A stretch of 20,983 bases of DNA from CAYWRO01 sp964460345 (lineage in GTDB: Bacteria; Planctomycetota; Phycisphaerae; Phycisphaerales; UBA1924): assembly GCA_964460345.1 (NCBI GenBank), contig CAYWRO010000058.1:1-20983 (forward strand). Direction: 5' to 3'. Both the position numbers and the translations under genes were made by a program. Shown in pieces: positions 8,128-15,757 of the stretch. Position 1 is the stretch's first letter. Each line of letters opens with the position of its first letter. The notes under the pieces were generated by a model, which had not been told where the DNA came from, did no database searches, and saw only the letters and a program-made list of their open reading frames with translations.

Positions 8128-8252
8128 AACGGGGGACCCGGATCGTATCCAGGAGGGACCCCATCCGCTACCTGGACGGCCCCACAAACGTCCTCTCCGG
8201 CCGGGGAACGCCCGATCGCAACACCCCGCCCCCCGTGCGGGTACCTTTCTGA

Positions 8253-8268
8253 GGGGCCGCTCGGCCCC
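8253..8268 (+). other. GC hairpin just upstream of the DUF1800 gene
   Basis: GGGGCC (8253-8258) pairs with GGCCCC (8263-8268) around a four-base loop, extendable by G-C within the loop. It ends ten bases before the AGGAGG of the next gene, so it may shape the 5' leader. No U-run follows, so it is not a clear terminator. Confidence 0.35.
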
Positions 8269-8289
8269 GATTCAGCCCAGGAGGCGGTC

Positions 8290-11200
8290 ATGCGCGCTCA
8301 ACCCAACCGCGGGGTGGCTCACATCGTTCTCGCCGCGGCACTCGCGGCAACGCTTGCCCCGCTCTCCCAGGCCGACGGCTGGTCGGCGGACGCGGGTCAG
8401 CCGGAGCCCCCAGTCGCGTTCCACGTGCCGCAGACGCGGCTCCGAGCGGGCCACACGGCCATTCTCCCGTTGCGCCGCACTGGCGAAACCGGGCCAAATG
8501 TCGCGCACCTTGAAATCGAAGCCTCCGCTGACGCGAGCGTGCTCCAGACGCTCTCGCCCGCGCGGTTCCTCAAGGGCGAGCAGGTGGGGTACATCCGCGT
8601 CCAGGGCATCTCGCCAGGCCGCACCACCCTCGCCGTCGGTGAAGCGTCCATCGAAGTCGTGGTCATCCCCGCGCCCTCCGCGTCGGTTCCCGTGCCCGTG
8701 ATCGACGGCCCCGCCGACGGCGCGGCGGTGTGGGGCCGCATCACCGTCGGCATGCGCTTTGAGGTCGGCGCCGGCAGTGTCGATGCGACGCCCCGGGTCG
8801 TGGTGGACGATGACGCCGGGCGAGCGCTGGAGCCGGCGTGGCTCACCACGCCCGAGCAAGGCCCCACGCGACTGGCCGCCTTCACGCTCGCTGCGGACGA
8901 TCTGGCCGAAGGGCTGCACACGCTCACACCTGTTTTGATCGCCGCGGACGGCACGGAGACAACTGGCGAGCCTGTGCGCATCCGCATCGTCCGTCCCGCG
9001 GCGGGGAGCCTGACCGAAGGGGAAGCCGAGTCTCCTCCGACCGCCGAGCGACCCGAATCCTTCGGCCCCAATCCGCCCTCGGTTCAGCAGAACGCCAACG
9101 CCTCCGGGGGCGCATTCGCCGTGAACAGCGCCGCGTACCCGCCGGTCTGCTTCCCGCTCCAGGTGGACAGGGCGGGCTGGTACCAGGTCATGCTGCGTGC
9201 GGGAGGCACGTACGCCGGGGGCGCCTTCCCGACTGTCAATCTTCTGGTCGATGAATCCTTCGAGCCCGTCACCAACGCGCCGCTCCTGACCAGCGGCTGG
9301 CACCGCTTCACCCTCGGCGTTCCGATTTTCCTCCGCCCGGGCGAGCACACACTGACGCCGTTCTTCGCCAACGACTTCTACGTGCCGAATCTCGTCGACC
9401 GAAACCTCTGGCTCGACAAGATCGAGATTTTGCGCATCGCCGATGCGCAGGGATACCGCGAACCCGGCGCCGGCGTCCTCGGCACGCCGACCATGGCGGG
9501 CGTGAACTCCGGTGAGGCGCCGATGACCGACGGCGACTCACCCCAGATGTCATCGCAAATGATGATGATGCAGGAGGATGTCTCCATGATGATGGGCGCG
9601 CGCAGCGGCGCGGCCGTCATCGGCGTTGGTCCGGCTCGCGTGAGCATCGATGGCTTCGACGACCTGGCCCGCCTCGAAGCGCATCCAGTCCGCATCGCCT
9701 TCGCCAGCAACCTGCACGACCGCGAACTCACCGGAGAGCTCGAGGTGAAGGGCGTCTGCTGGTGGGAGGGGATGCGCGCGAGCAAGCCTGCGCCGCCCCC
9801 GACTGTCGCGCTGGAACTCAACGGCTGGGAGATCGCCAAACAGCGTGCCGCGTCGCCGACCTTCTGGCTCGACCCCGCGCACTTCACCCAGCGTGAGAAC
9901 ACAGTCCGCCTCATCGCGCGTCTTGACGACGGTTCCGAGGCCGCCACGCCTGTCCAGACCGTCATCGCGCCGTGGATTGCGCCGGACACCTTCCCGACAG
10001 GCTCCACGCCGCCGCGAGCCTTCCATCGCTTCACCATTCACGATCCGCGCTGGGATGCCGACCTGCGCCGCCGCCTCCGCAACGAGCACGATCCCGAAGA
10101 ACGAGCCGCCGCGGCCTTTTACTCCAACGCCGCCGCCACCCTTAATCTCCCGGAGGATCTTCAGGGCACTTTCGACATCCATCTGACCGCACGCGGCCAG
10201 CACTTCGACGGCCCGCCCATTCTCCACATCACACTCGAACACGACAACGGCGTCGAAGAGCTTGAACCGTTCGGCGTTCCCGAGTGGTGGGGCCCGCATC
10301 ACGCAGGGCGCATCACGATCCCGCCGGGCGCAAAGGAACTCAAGCTTGCGTACCGCAACGACAAGTACACCGTCGGCCGCGGCGACCGCAACCTGTGGTT
10401 CCAGGCGGTCGCGCTGCAGGAGGTATCCGACGCCGGCCAGGCAGCGCCCGCCGCGGCGGAACAGCCCCCCGCCAATCCCGTCGTTGAGATCACCTATCCC
10501 CCGGCGGGCCATGAGATGTACGGCGCCGATGCGATCGTCGCCACCGTTCACGCCGAGGCCTCTCCCGGCCGCGGCGTGCGCTGGGCCGAGCTCGTCTGGG
10601 ATGGCGAGCCGACCGGCATTCGCCTTGACATGGCGCGCGGGGTGAACCCGCTGGTCTTTTTCCTTCCGTTGCGCGATGTGGAACCGGGTGACCACGAGGC
10701 CGCGGTGCGAATCGCCGATCTTTCCGGGAACGTCACGGTCGGCCAGCCCGTGCAGGTTCACGTCCTGAGCCAGCCGCCGCCTCTGCCTGGCCGCTTCGAC
10801 CGAGCCGTTCACCTGCTCAACCGCTTCGCCTGGGGCCCGGCGCCCGATGAACTCGCGGCCGTCCTCACCCGCGGCGAGCGCACGTGGCTTGAGGAGCAGC
10901 TTCGCGCCGGCCCCGACCACCCCGGCCTCGTCAACGCCGTGGCGCTCGGGATGGTTCGATTCGCCGAGCGCCGCAGCGGGTACGACGTGCCGCGGCGGGC
11001 TCTGGAGCAGGCGCGTGTCTCCCCGGCGCCCGCCCGCGATCGTTTCGTTTTGTGGACGCAGAATCACTTCTCAACATGGATGCGCAAGAGCGAGCCCTCG
11101 CGCAAGTGGGACGAGCACGCTGCCTTCACGCGCCTCGGGGCAGCCCCGTTTATCGATCTCCTTGAGGCCAGCGCCACCAGCCCCGCCATGCTCCGTTACC

Positions 11201-12144
11201 TCGATCAGGACCAGAGCTTCGCCGGCAGGCTGAATGAGAACTACGCGCGCGAGATCATGGAGTTGCACACGCTCGGGGTTGACGGCGGCTACGCCCAGCA
11301 CGATGTCACGCGCCTCGCCAGCGTTTTCACCGGCTGGATGGCCGTCGACCAGGGAGACGGCCGCAGTGGGGGGCAGGGAGCCATCGTGCACAGCTTCCGG
11401 TTCGATCCGACGCTGTGCGACCCCAGCCCGCGCATCGTCATCGGCTACGAGTTCGCAAGCGCCGATCCCGTAGCGAGGCATGCCCGCGCGCAAGAGGCGC
11501 TGGAACTGCTGGCCGGGCACCCGAGCACCGCCCGGTTCATCTGCCGCGAGCTTGCCGCCCACTACGTGGCCCATCCGGCCGATCAGTCTCTCGTCGACCA
11601 CCTCGCCGCTGTTTTCATGCAGACGGGAGGGGATATGGTCGAGGTGCTGCTTGCGCTCAGCGCTACGGAGAACTTCTGGAACGAACTGACCGAGAAGCAC
11701 CAGCGGCTCACGAAGCCCGTGGAGCACGGACTTCGATTCTCGCGCACCACCGGCCAGACGCTCACCTGGGCTGTCGGTGAGTACCTCGACCTGTCGGGCA
11801 TGGGCCTCTTCGATCGCGCAACCCCCGACGGGTACCCGGAAGAGGAGGCGCCCTATTCAGATTCAAACGCCATGCTCCAGCGCTGGCGCCTGGCTCGCCA
11901 GACCGACTGGGCGCTGGCCAACCTTGTCCCCGGCCCGTGGCGCTGGGACGGCGCGGAACTGGACGAAGCCGCGGCCCGTCGCATCGCGGACACGACAGCC
12001 ATTCGTCTCACCGGCCGCCCATTGAGCGAAGCCTCCCTGGCCGCAGTCGTCCAGATCATGCTTGAGGGCAAGGGCACGCGGGATGAGCGCATCCGCCGCG
12101 GGGCGATGCTGGTCGGACAGTTGCCGGAGGCGAGCCTGAAGTAG
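8290..12144 (+). CDS. Secreted DUF1800 protein with two carbohydrate-binding-like modules
   Basis: The protein has 1284 residues and starts at ATG with AGGAGG (8279-8284) five bases upstream. A signal peptide covers about residues 1-28 (HIVLAAALAATLAPLSQADG). Then come an Ig-like segment (~45-135) and a second beta domain (~138-235). Two modules resemble Ca2+-dependent xylan-binding domains (CBM36/60 type): ~290-382, with FANDFYVPNLVDRNLWLDKI, and ~605-712, with YRNDKYTVGRGDRNLWFQ. Another Ig-like segment lies at ~727-827. The DUF1800 domain runs from ~835 to the end (LLNRFAWGPAPDEL, QNHFSTWMRKSEP, LNENYAREIMELHTLGV, FTGWMAVD, AAVFMQTGGDMVEVLLAL). A Met-rich stretch lies at 420-436. DUF1800 genes are often paired with a DUF1501 gene, but here the next gene is ssb on the other strand. 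The role of DUF1800 is not established; export and glycan binding are inferred. Confidence 0.88.
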   Translation: MRAQPNRGVAHIVLAAALAATLAPLSQADGWSADAGQPEPPVAFHVPQTRLRAGHTAILPLRRTGETGPNVAHLEIEASADASVLQTLSPARFLKGEQVGYIRVQGISPGRTTLAVGEASIEVVVIPAPSASVPVPVIDGPADGAAVWGRITVGMRFEVGAGSVDATPRVVVDDDAGRALEPAWLTTPEQGPTRLAAFTLAADDLAEGLHTLTPVLIAADGTETTGEPVRIRIVRPAAGSLTEGEAESPPTAERPESFGPNPPSVQQNANASGGAFAVNSAAYPPVCFPLQVDRAGWYQVMLRAGGTYAGGAFPTVNLLVDESFEPVTNAPLLTSGWHRFTLGVPIFLRPGEHTLTPFFANDFYVPNLVDRNLWLDKIEILRIADAQGYREPGAGVLGTPTMAGVNSGEAPMTDGDSPQMSSQMMMMQEDVSMMMGARSGAAVIGVGPARVSIDGFDDLARLEAHPVRIAFASNLHDRELTGELEVKGVCWWEGMRASKPAPPPTVALELNGWEIAKQRAASPTFWLDPAHFTQRENTVRLIARLDDGSEAATPVQTVIAPWIAPDTFPTGSTPPRAFHRFTIHDPRWDADLRRRLRNEHDPEERAAAAFYSNAAATLNLPEDLQGTFDIHLTARGQHFDGPPILHITLEHDNGVEELEPFGVPEWWGPHHAGRITIPPGAKELKLAYRNDKYTVGRGDRNLWFQAVALQEVSDAGQAAPAAAEQPPANPVVEITYPPAGHEMYGADAIVATVHAEASPGRGVRWAELVWDGEPTGIRLDMARGVNPLVFFLPLRDVEPGDHEAAVRIADLSGNVTVGQPVQVHVLSQPPPLPGRFDRAVHLLNRFAWGPAPDELAAVLTRGERTWLEEQLRAGPDHPGLVNAVALGMVRFAERRSGYDVPRRALEQARVSPAPARDRFVLWTQNHFSTWMRKSEPSRKWDEHAAFTRLGAAPFIDLLEASATSPAMLRYLDQDQSFAGRLNENYAREIMELHTLGVDGGYAQHDVTRLASVFTGWMAVDQGDGRSGGQGAIVHSFRFDPTLCDPSPRIVIGYEFASADPVARHARAQEALELLAGHPSTARFICRELAAHYVAHPADQSLVDHLAAVFMQTGGDMVEVLLALSATENFWNELTEKHQRLTKPVEHGLRFSRTTGQTLTWAVGEYLDLSGMGLFDRATPDGYPEEEAPYSDSNAMLQRWRLARQTDWALANLVPGPWRWDGAELDEAAARRIADTTAIRLTGRPLSEASLAAVVQIMLEGKGTRDERIRRGAMLVGQLPEASLK
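9547..9597 (+). repeat. Methionine-rich ATG run with internal Shine-Dalgarno
   Basis: Inside the DUF1800 gene, residues 420-436 contain nine Met codons, including runs of four and three. AGGAGG (9572-9577) lies between the runs, eight bases before an in-frame ATG at 9586 (residue 433), so the stretch also looks like a translation start. Confidence 0.6.
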
Positions 12145-12184
12145 CCAAGGCGGCGACGTACTCAGGAGCGCGTACCCCCGCGCA

Positions 12185-12214
12185 AAGAAAACGCGGGCTG
12201 ATCAGCAGCCCGCG
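12185..12214 (-). terminator. Rho-independent terminator after ssb
   Basis: A perfect 9-bp stem (12192-12200 with 12206-12214) has a five-base loop and is followed on the minus strand by TTTTCTTTG. It lies about 32 bases after the ssb stop and closes the tRNA-Gln-to-ssb cluster, facing the convergent DUF1800 gene. Confidence 0.88.
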
Positions 12215-12246
12215 CATGCTCGCAAAGGTTCGTAAGACGCCCCGCT

Positions 12247-12699
12247 TTAGAACGGGATGTCTTCCTCTTCGATCGGTTCATACCCGCCGGTGTTGGCCGG
12301 CTGCGGCGCACTGCGCTGCGGCGTCTGCACACGGGGGCCGCCACCCCCGCCCCCCTCGCCGCCGCCGCGGGAGTCGATGAATTGGAAGCTTTCTACGACA
12401 ATGCGCATCTTCGAGCGATTCTGCCCGCTCTCCTTGTCCTGCCATGTGTCCAGCTTGAGACGCCCCTCGACGAACACCGGTTTGCCCTTCGAGAGGTACT
12501 GGCTCATGACCTCCGCTGTGCGGCCCCACGCCTCGCAATCGACAAACGTTGTTTCCTCACGCTGTTCGCCAGACTGGGTCCTGAAGTGGCGGTTGATCGC
12601 CAGACCAAAGTTCGCAACGTTCTGGTTGCCCGGCGTGGTTCGGATTTCCACGTCGCGCGTGAGATTCCCCATCAGGAGAACCTTGTTGTAGCTCGGCAT
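12247..12699 (-). CDS. ssb: Single-stranded DNA-binding protein
   Basis: SSB coats single-stranded DNA during replication, recombination and repair and recruits partner proteins through its acidic tip. The 150-residue protein has the OB fold at ~1-110 (MPSYNKVLLMGNLTRDVEIR, FGLAINRHFR, FVDCEAWGRTAEVM, GKPVFVEGRLKLDTWQDK). A Gly-rich linker follows, then a low-complexity stretch, ending in EEEDIPF, the conserved partner-binding tip. The start at 12699 is chosen because the protein then begins in register with the family and GGGAG lies seven bases upstream; an in-frame start at 12780 would add 27 unrelated residues. It is the last gene of the minus-strand cluster, 169 bases after rpsF. Confidence 0.96.
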   Translation of the reverse strand: MPSYNKVLLMGNLTRDVEIRTTPGNQNVANFGLAINRHFRTQSGEQREETTFVDCEAWGRTAEVMSQYLSKGKPVFVEGRLKLDTWQDKESGQNRSKMRIVVESFQFIDSRGGGEGGGGGGPRVQTPQRSAPQPANTGGYEPIEEEDIPF

Positions 12700-12817
12700 G
12701 CTCGCTCCCTTCATCTGGCCCTCGCCCGCCGCTGCAGGCAAAGGGTGCGGTTTCTGTCCGGGATCGCCGGACCCGTGCATCTTCCCCGATCACGGCCAGG
12801 GAAGCAAGCCCCTTTCC

Positions 12818-12860
12818 GGATCCGCGGCACAAACAGTCCGCGGCAGCGCCGGCAGGATCC
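12818..12860 (-). repeat. Nested inverted repeat in the rpsF-ssb gap
   Basis: GGATCC (12818-12823), CCGCGG (12822-12827), CCGCGG (12838-12843) and GGATCC (12855-12860) form a nested symmetric arrangement just after the rpsF stop. The inner pair gives a 6-bp stem with a 10-base loop. No U-run follows, so it could be a processing or attenuation element or chance in GC-rich DNA. Nothing else is recognised in the 169-base gap. Confidence 0.35.
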
Positions 12861-12868
12861 CCAACGCC

Positions 12869-13270
12869 TCAGGCCTGTTCCTGCGTTGCCGGCTCGGGCT
12901 CCTGGCTCCGCAGGGCCGCCTCCGTGCGCAGTTCCTCGCGCCCGTCCGCGGCACGCATCTCGTCCTCAGTCAGGTGGTCGGCGCGGATGATGATCTGCCG
13001 CATGATGACCTCGGAGAGGTTGCAGTCACGCTCGATCTCCTGCAGCGCAGCCGTCGGGGCGCTGAAGTACGTCAGGATGTACGTGCCGCGGCGCTGCTTG
13101 TTGATCTCGTACGCCAGACGCCGCTCATCCCACTTCTTCATCGCGATCAGCGTTGCGCCGCGGCGGGTGAGCAGGTTGGTGATGTGCTCGCTGGCGGTGG
13201 CCAGGTTGGCCCCCTCCGCCTGGCTCAGCAGAAACAGCCCTTCGTAGTTCGCAGTTCGATTCGTCGCCAT
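12869..13270 (-). CDS. rpsF: Small ribosomal subunit protein bS6
   Basis: bS6 binds 16S rRNA in the platform of the 30S subunit, next to bS18. The 133-residue protein shows the family pattern: YEGLFLLSQ at the start, AMKKWDERRLAYEINKQRRG with the conserved basic and aromatic residues, TYILTYFSAP, and NLSEVIMRQIIIRAD. A Glu/Ala/Gln-rich tail of about 30 residues follows. AAGGA lies nine bases before the ATG. rpsF is followed by ssb, the common order, but no rpsR or rplI comes after ssb here. The 72-base gap to pth holds no terminator, so read-through from pth is likely. Confidence 0.96.
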   Translation of the reverse strand: MATNRTANYEGLFLLSQAEGANLATASEHITNLLTRRGATLIAMKKWDERRLAYEINKQRRGTYILTYFSAPTAALQEIERDCNLSEVIMRQIIIRADHLTEDEMRAADGREELRTEAALRSQEPEPATQEQA

Positions 13271-13342
13271 GATGCATTGTCCTTTCAGGAAATCTAATCA
13301 GTTGAGCGCGTCTGCGCGTTCATGCGTGATGGTGTGTGACAG

Positions 13343-13996
13343 TCAGTTGGTCCACCCCGGATGAAGCGGAGTTGAAGACGGAGAAGAGGCCGAATCCCGC
13401 GAAGGTGGTGGGGTGGGTGGGGTGGGTGGGGTGTTGAAGCGGTTCATCGCCGCGTCCAGCCCGTCTTTGATGAACGTCTCGGCCGCCCTGGCCGCCCGAT
13501 CGATGGATGGCTCCACGAGCGGCCATTGCTCCGGGCTGAAGCGCCCCAGCACATAGTCCGCCTGGTCGTCGATGTAGGCCGGCTTCGGCCCGATCCCGAT
13601 GCGCAGGCGCGGGTACGTTTCCGTTCCGAGGCGCTGCTGGATGTCCTTCAGCCCGTTGTGTCCGCCGGGGCTCCCGCCTGGCCGCAGGCGGATCTGCCCG
13701 CATGGCAGCGCCACCTCGTCCACGATGATCAGCAGGTCCTTGGACGGATCGAGCTTGTAGAACGACACGGCCTCGGCCACCGCCGTTCCCGACCGGTTCA
13801 TGTAGGTCATTGGCTTGAGGAGCAGGCACTTCTGCCCGCCCACCGGCCCTTCCACCGCGGTGCTGTGGAAGCGGGCCTTGGGCGCATCGGTCAGCCCGGC
13901 CAGTTGCGCAAGGCGATCGACCGCCAGAAAACCCGCGTTGTGGCGGGTGTTGGCGTATTGAGCGCCCGGGTTGCCGAGTCCGACGATGACTTTCAT
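13343..13996 (-). CDS. pth: Peptidyl-tRNA hydrolase
   Basis: Pth cleaves peptidyl-tRNAs released from stalled ribosomes, recycling the tRNA; it is normally essential. All catalytic-site residues are present: N9 in GLGNPG, H19 in NTRHNAGF, the KPMTYMNRSG block, D93 in IVDEVALP and H113 in GGSPGGHNGLKDI. The core ends at about residue 190. The remaining ~28 residues form a Pro/Thr/Ser-rich tail (TPPTPPTPPPSR and on) that is not part of the family; it is encoded by a tandem repeat that is G-rich on the plus strand. The ATG has no clear Shine-Dalgarno sequence and follows rplY by 32 bases, which suggests translation coupled to the upstream gene. Confidence 0.95.
   Translation of the reverse strand: MKVIVGLGNPGAQYANTRHNAGFLAVDRLAQLAGLTDAPKARFHSTAVEGPVGGQKCLLLKPMTYMNRSGTAVAEAVSFYKLDPSKDLLIIVDEVALPCGQIRLRPGGSPGGHNGLKDIQQRLGTETYPRLRIGIGPKPAYIDDQADYVLGRFSPEQWPLVEPSIDRAARAAETFIKDGLDAAMNRFNTPPTPPTPPPSRDSASSPSSTPLHPGWTN
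13410..13431 (+). repeat. G-quadruplex-prone tandem G-run at the 3' end of pth
   Basis: Five G-runs (4, 3, 4, 3 and 4 bases) are separated by single T residues. This fits the pattern for a parallel G-quadruplex with one-base loops. It is on the plus strand, the template strand for pth, and arises from repeated Pro-Thr-Pro codons. Confidence 0.75.
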
Positions 13997-14028
13997 GAGA
14001 ACCAGCCGTTTGCAGCAGGCCGAAGGAC

Positions 14029-14703
14029 TTACTTCTTGCCGGCCTTGTCAGCCTCCTCCTTCTCCTTGCGCTCCTTCTCGCCGATGACCTCCGGCGCTGT
14101 GGCCTCCGCCGAGACGGCCTCGGCCTCCGCCGCCGTCGATGCTCCGCCGTGGGCCACCTGGGCCACGATCGCGTCTGCATCGGTGATCAGCTTCATGTCC
14201 GGCCGCGGCAGCGCCACGTCGCCGGCGGTGATCGCATGCCCCACGTCGAGGTTCGTGATGTCCACCTCGATGAAGTCCGGCAGGTCGGCGACGCGGCACT
14301 CGATCTCGATCTCCGTCACCGGGTGCATCATCAGCGTGCCGGCAGTCTTGAGTCCGATCGCCTCGCCGACGAGGTGGAGCGTCACCGTCGTCTGCACGCG
14401 CTCATCGAGGTTCACGCGGGCGAAGTCGCAGTGCACGATCTGCGTCCCGAGATGGTCGAACTGCACATCGCGCAGCAGCACCGTCTGCTCGGCGCTCTCG
14501 CCGGAGAGGTTGATCCGGAACACCTTCTCACCTTTGTGGATGTACGCCAGGGTGGCCTTGGCATCCACGGACAGCGCCACCGGCTCCTGGCCGTGTCCGT
14601 AGAGCACGGCCGGCATGCGGCCCGCGGCCCGCTCGCGCCGCGCATACCGCGAACCCAGGCGATCACGCTTGACTGCTTCGAGAATGGGAGATTGTTCGTG
14701 CAT
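14029..14703 (-). CDS. rplY: Large ribosomal subunit protein bL25, long (CTC/TL5) form
   Basis: bL25 binds 5S rRNA in the 50S subunit. The 224-residue protein is the long form: an N-terminal 5S-binding domain at ~1-95 (RDRLGSRYARRERAAGRMPAVLYGHG, with F-D-H-L-G near the end), then the TL5/CTC C-terminal beta domain at ~96-185 (VPLHL-type strand TVTLHLVGEAIG, LPDFIEVDITNLDVGHAITAGDV). An Ala/Glu/Lys-rich tail follows (EKERKEKEEADKAGKK). I start it at ATG 14703, giving MHEQSPILEAVKRD, with AAGGA ten bases upstream; an in-frame start at 14799 would run into the prs gene. It lies between prs and pth, the usual neighbourhood. Confidence 0.95.
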   Translation of the reverse strand: MHEQSPILEAVKRDRLGSRYARRERAAGRMPAVLYGHGQEPVALSVDAKATLAYIHKGEKVFRINLSGESAEQTVLLRDVQFDHLGTQIVHCDFARVNLDERVQTTVTLHLVGEAIGLKTAGTLMMHPVTEIEIECRVADLPDFIEVDITNLDVGHAITAGDVALPRPDMKLITDADAIVAQVAHGGASTAAEAEAVSAEATAPEVIGEKERKEKEEADKAGKK

Positions 14704-14773
14704 GGTCTTGGTTTCCTTCAGTCTGGATGTCTCTGCATCAATCGTTTTGAGGTCTGCTTCCCTCACCCGCCCC

Positions 14774-15757
14774 TTATCGCTTCGCGCCCGCCGTCGCATT
14801 GAAGAGCGCGGACACGGACATGTTGTGGTGAATGCGGTGAATCGCCCCGCCCAGCAGTGCCGAGACGCACAACTCGACGAACTTCCCTTCCAGCGGCCTG
14901 ACGCGCTCGCCGGATGGGATCGTGTTCGTGCACACGATGCGCTCGATCGGGCTGTCGGCCAGGCGCTCCATCGCCATCCCCACCAGCACCGCGTGCGTCG
15001 CCGCCGCGATGACGCGCCGCGCCCCGCGGTCCATCACCAGCCGCGCCGCCTCGCACACCGTCCCGGCGGTCGAGATCATGTCGTCCATCATCACGACCGT
15101 CTTGTTCTCGACCGTGCCGATCAGGTTCCCGGTCGTCACTTCCGTGCCGCTGATGCGCCGCTTGTTGATGATCGCGAGGTCCCCGCCCAGCAGGTTCGCG
15201 TACGCCTCCGCCATCTTCACGTTGCCAACGTCCGGGCTCACCAGGCAGATGTCGCCCAGTTCGTCGCGCACGGAGCGGAAATACTCCAGAAACACCGGCG
15301 TGGCAGAGAGGTGATCGACGGGAATGTCGAAAAAGCCCTGGATCTGGGCCGCGTGAAGGTCCAGCGCCAGCACGCGGTCCGCCCCCGCCGCCGTAATCAG
15401 GTTCGCCACGAGCTTTGCCGTGATCGGCACGCGCCCCGCTTCCTTGCGGTCCTGCCGGCCGTACCCGAAGTACGGAACCACCGCCGTGATCCGCCGTGCG
15501 CTGGCACGCTTCAGACAGTCCATGAAAACCATCAGCTCCATGATGTTGTCGTTCACCGGCGCGCACGTCGACAGCACCACGAAGCAGTCGCGCCCCCGCA
15601 CGTCCTCGTTCACGCGCACGATCAGTTCGCCATCCGGAAACACCTCGGTTCGCGCGTTGCCGATCGGCAGATCCAGGTGCTCGCAGATCTTGTGCGCCAG
15701 CGAAATCGAGTTCCGGCCCGCGAAAATCTTCAGGAAGTTTGCGTCGCTCCGGCTCAT
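14774..15757 (-). CDS. prs: Ribose-phosphate diphosphokinase (PRPP synthetase)
   Basis: This enzyme makes PRPP from ribose 5-phosphate and ATP, feeding nucleotide, His and Trp synthesis. At 327 residues it has class I family length. Motifs in order: FPDGE (40-44), PYFGYGRQDRK (95-105), the DLHAAQIQGFF block (133-143) with its catalytic-loop His, the NKRR segment (198-201), and the PRPP-binding loop DDMISTAGT (225-233). The ATG overlaps the TGA of the upstream uridylyltransferase (ATGA, 15757-15754) and has GGAGG seven bases upstream, so the two are translationally coupled. The neighbouring rplY follows after 70 bases. Confidence 0.97.
   Translation of the reverse strand: MSRSDANFLKIFAGRNSISLAHKICEHLDLPIGNARTEVFPDGELIVRVNEDVRGRDCFVVLSTCAPVNDNIMELMVFMDCLKRASARRITAVVPYFGYGRQDRKEAGRVPITAKLVANLITAAGADRVLALDLHAAQIQGFFDIPVDHLSATPVFLEYFRSVRDELGDICLVSPDVGNVKMAEAYANLLGGDLAIINKRRISGTEVTTGNLIGTVENKTVVMMDDMISTAGTVCEAARLVMDRGARRVIAAATHAVLVGMAMERLADSPIERIVCTNTIPSGERVRPLEGKFVELCVSALLGGAIHRIHHNMSVSALFNATAGAKR

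Noticed and set aside
8037..8291. Open frame on the minus strand with a WRNWQTRYLEV-like peptide
   Set aside because: It is the translation of tRNA-Leu; this peptide pattern is a known artefact of tRNA genes.
8272..9348. 358-codon minus-strand open frame opposite the start of the DUF1800 gene
   Set aside because: Low-complexity Arg/Gly/His-rich composition and full overlap with a signal-peptide-bearing gene that has AGGAGG.
9550..11067. 505-codon open frame on the minus strand inside the DUF1800 gene
   Set aside because: It is a shadow of a well-supported gene in GC-rich DNA, with Arg/Gly-rich composition and no recognisable domain.
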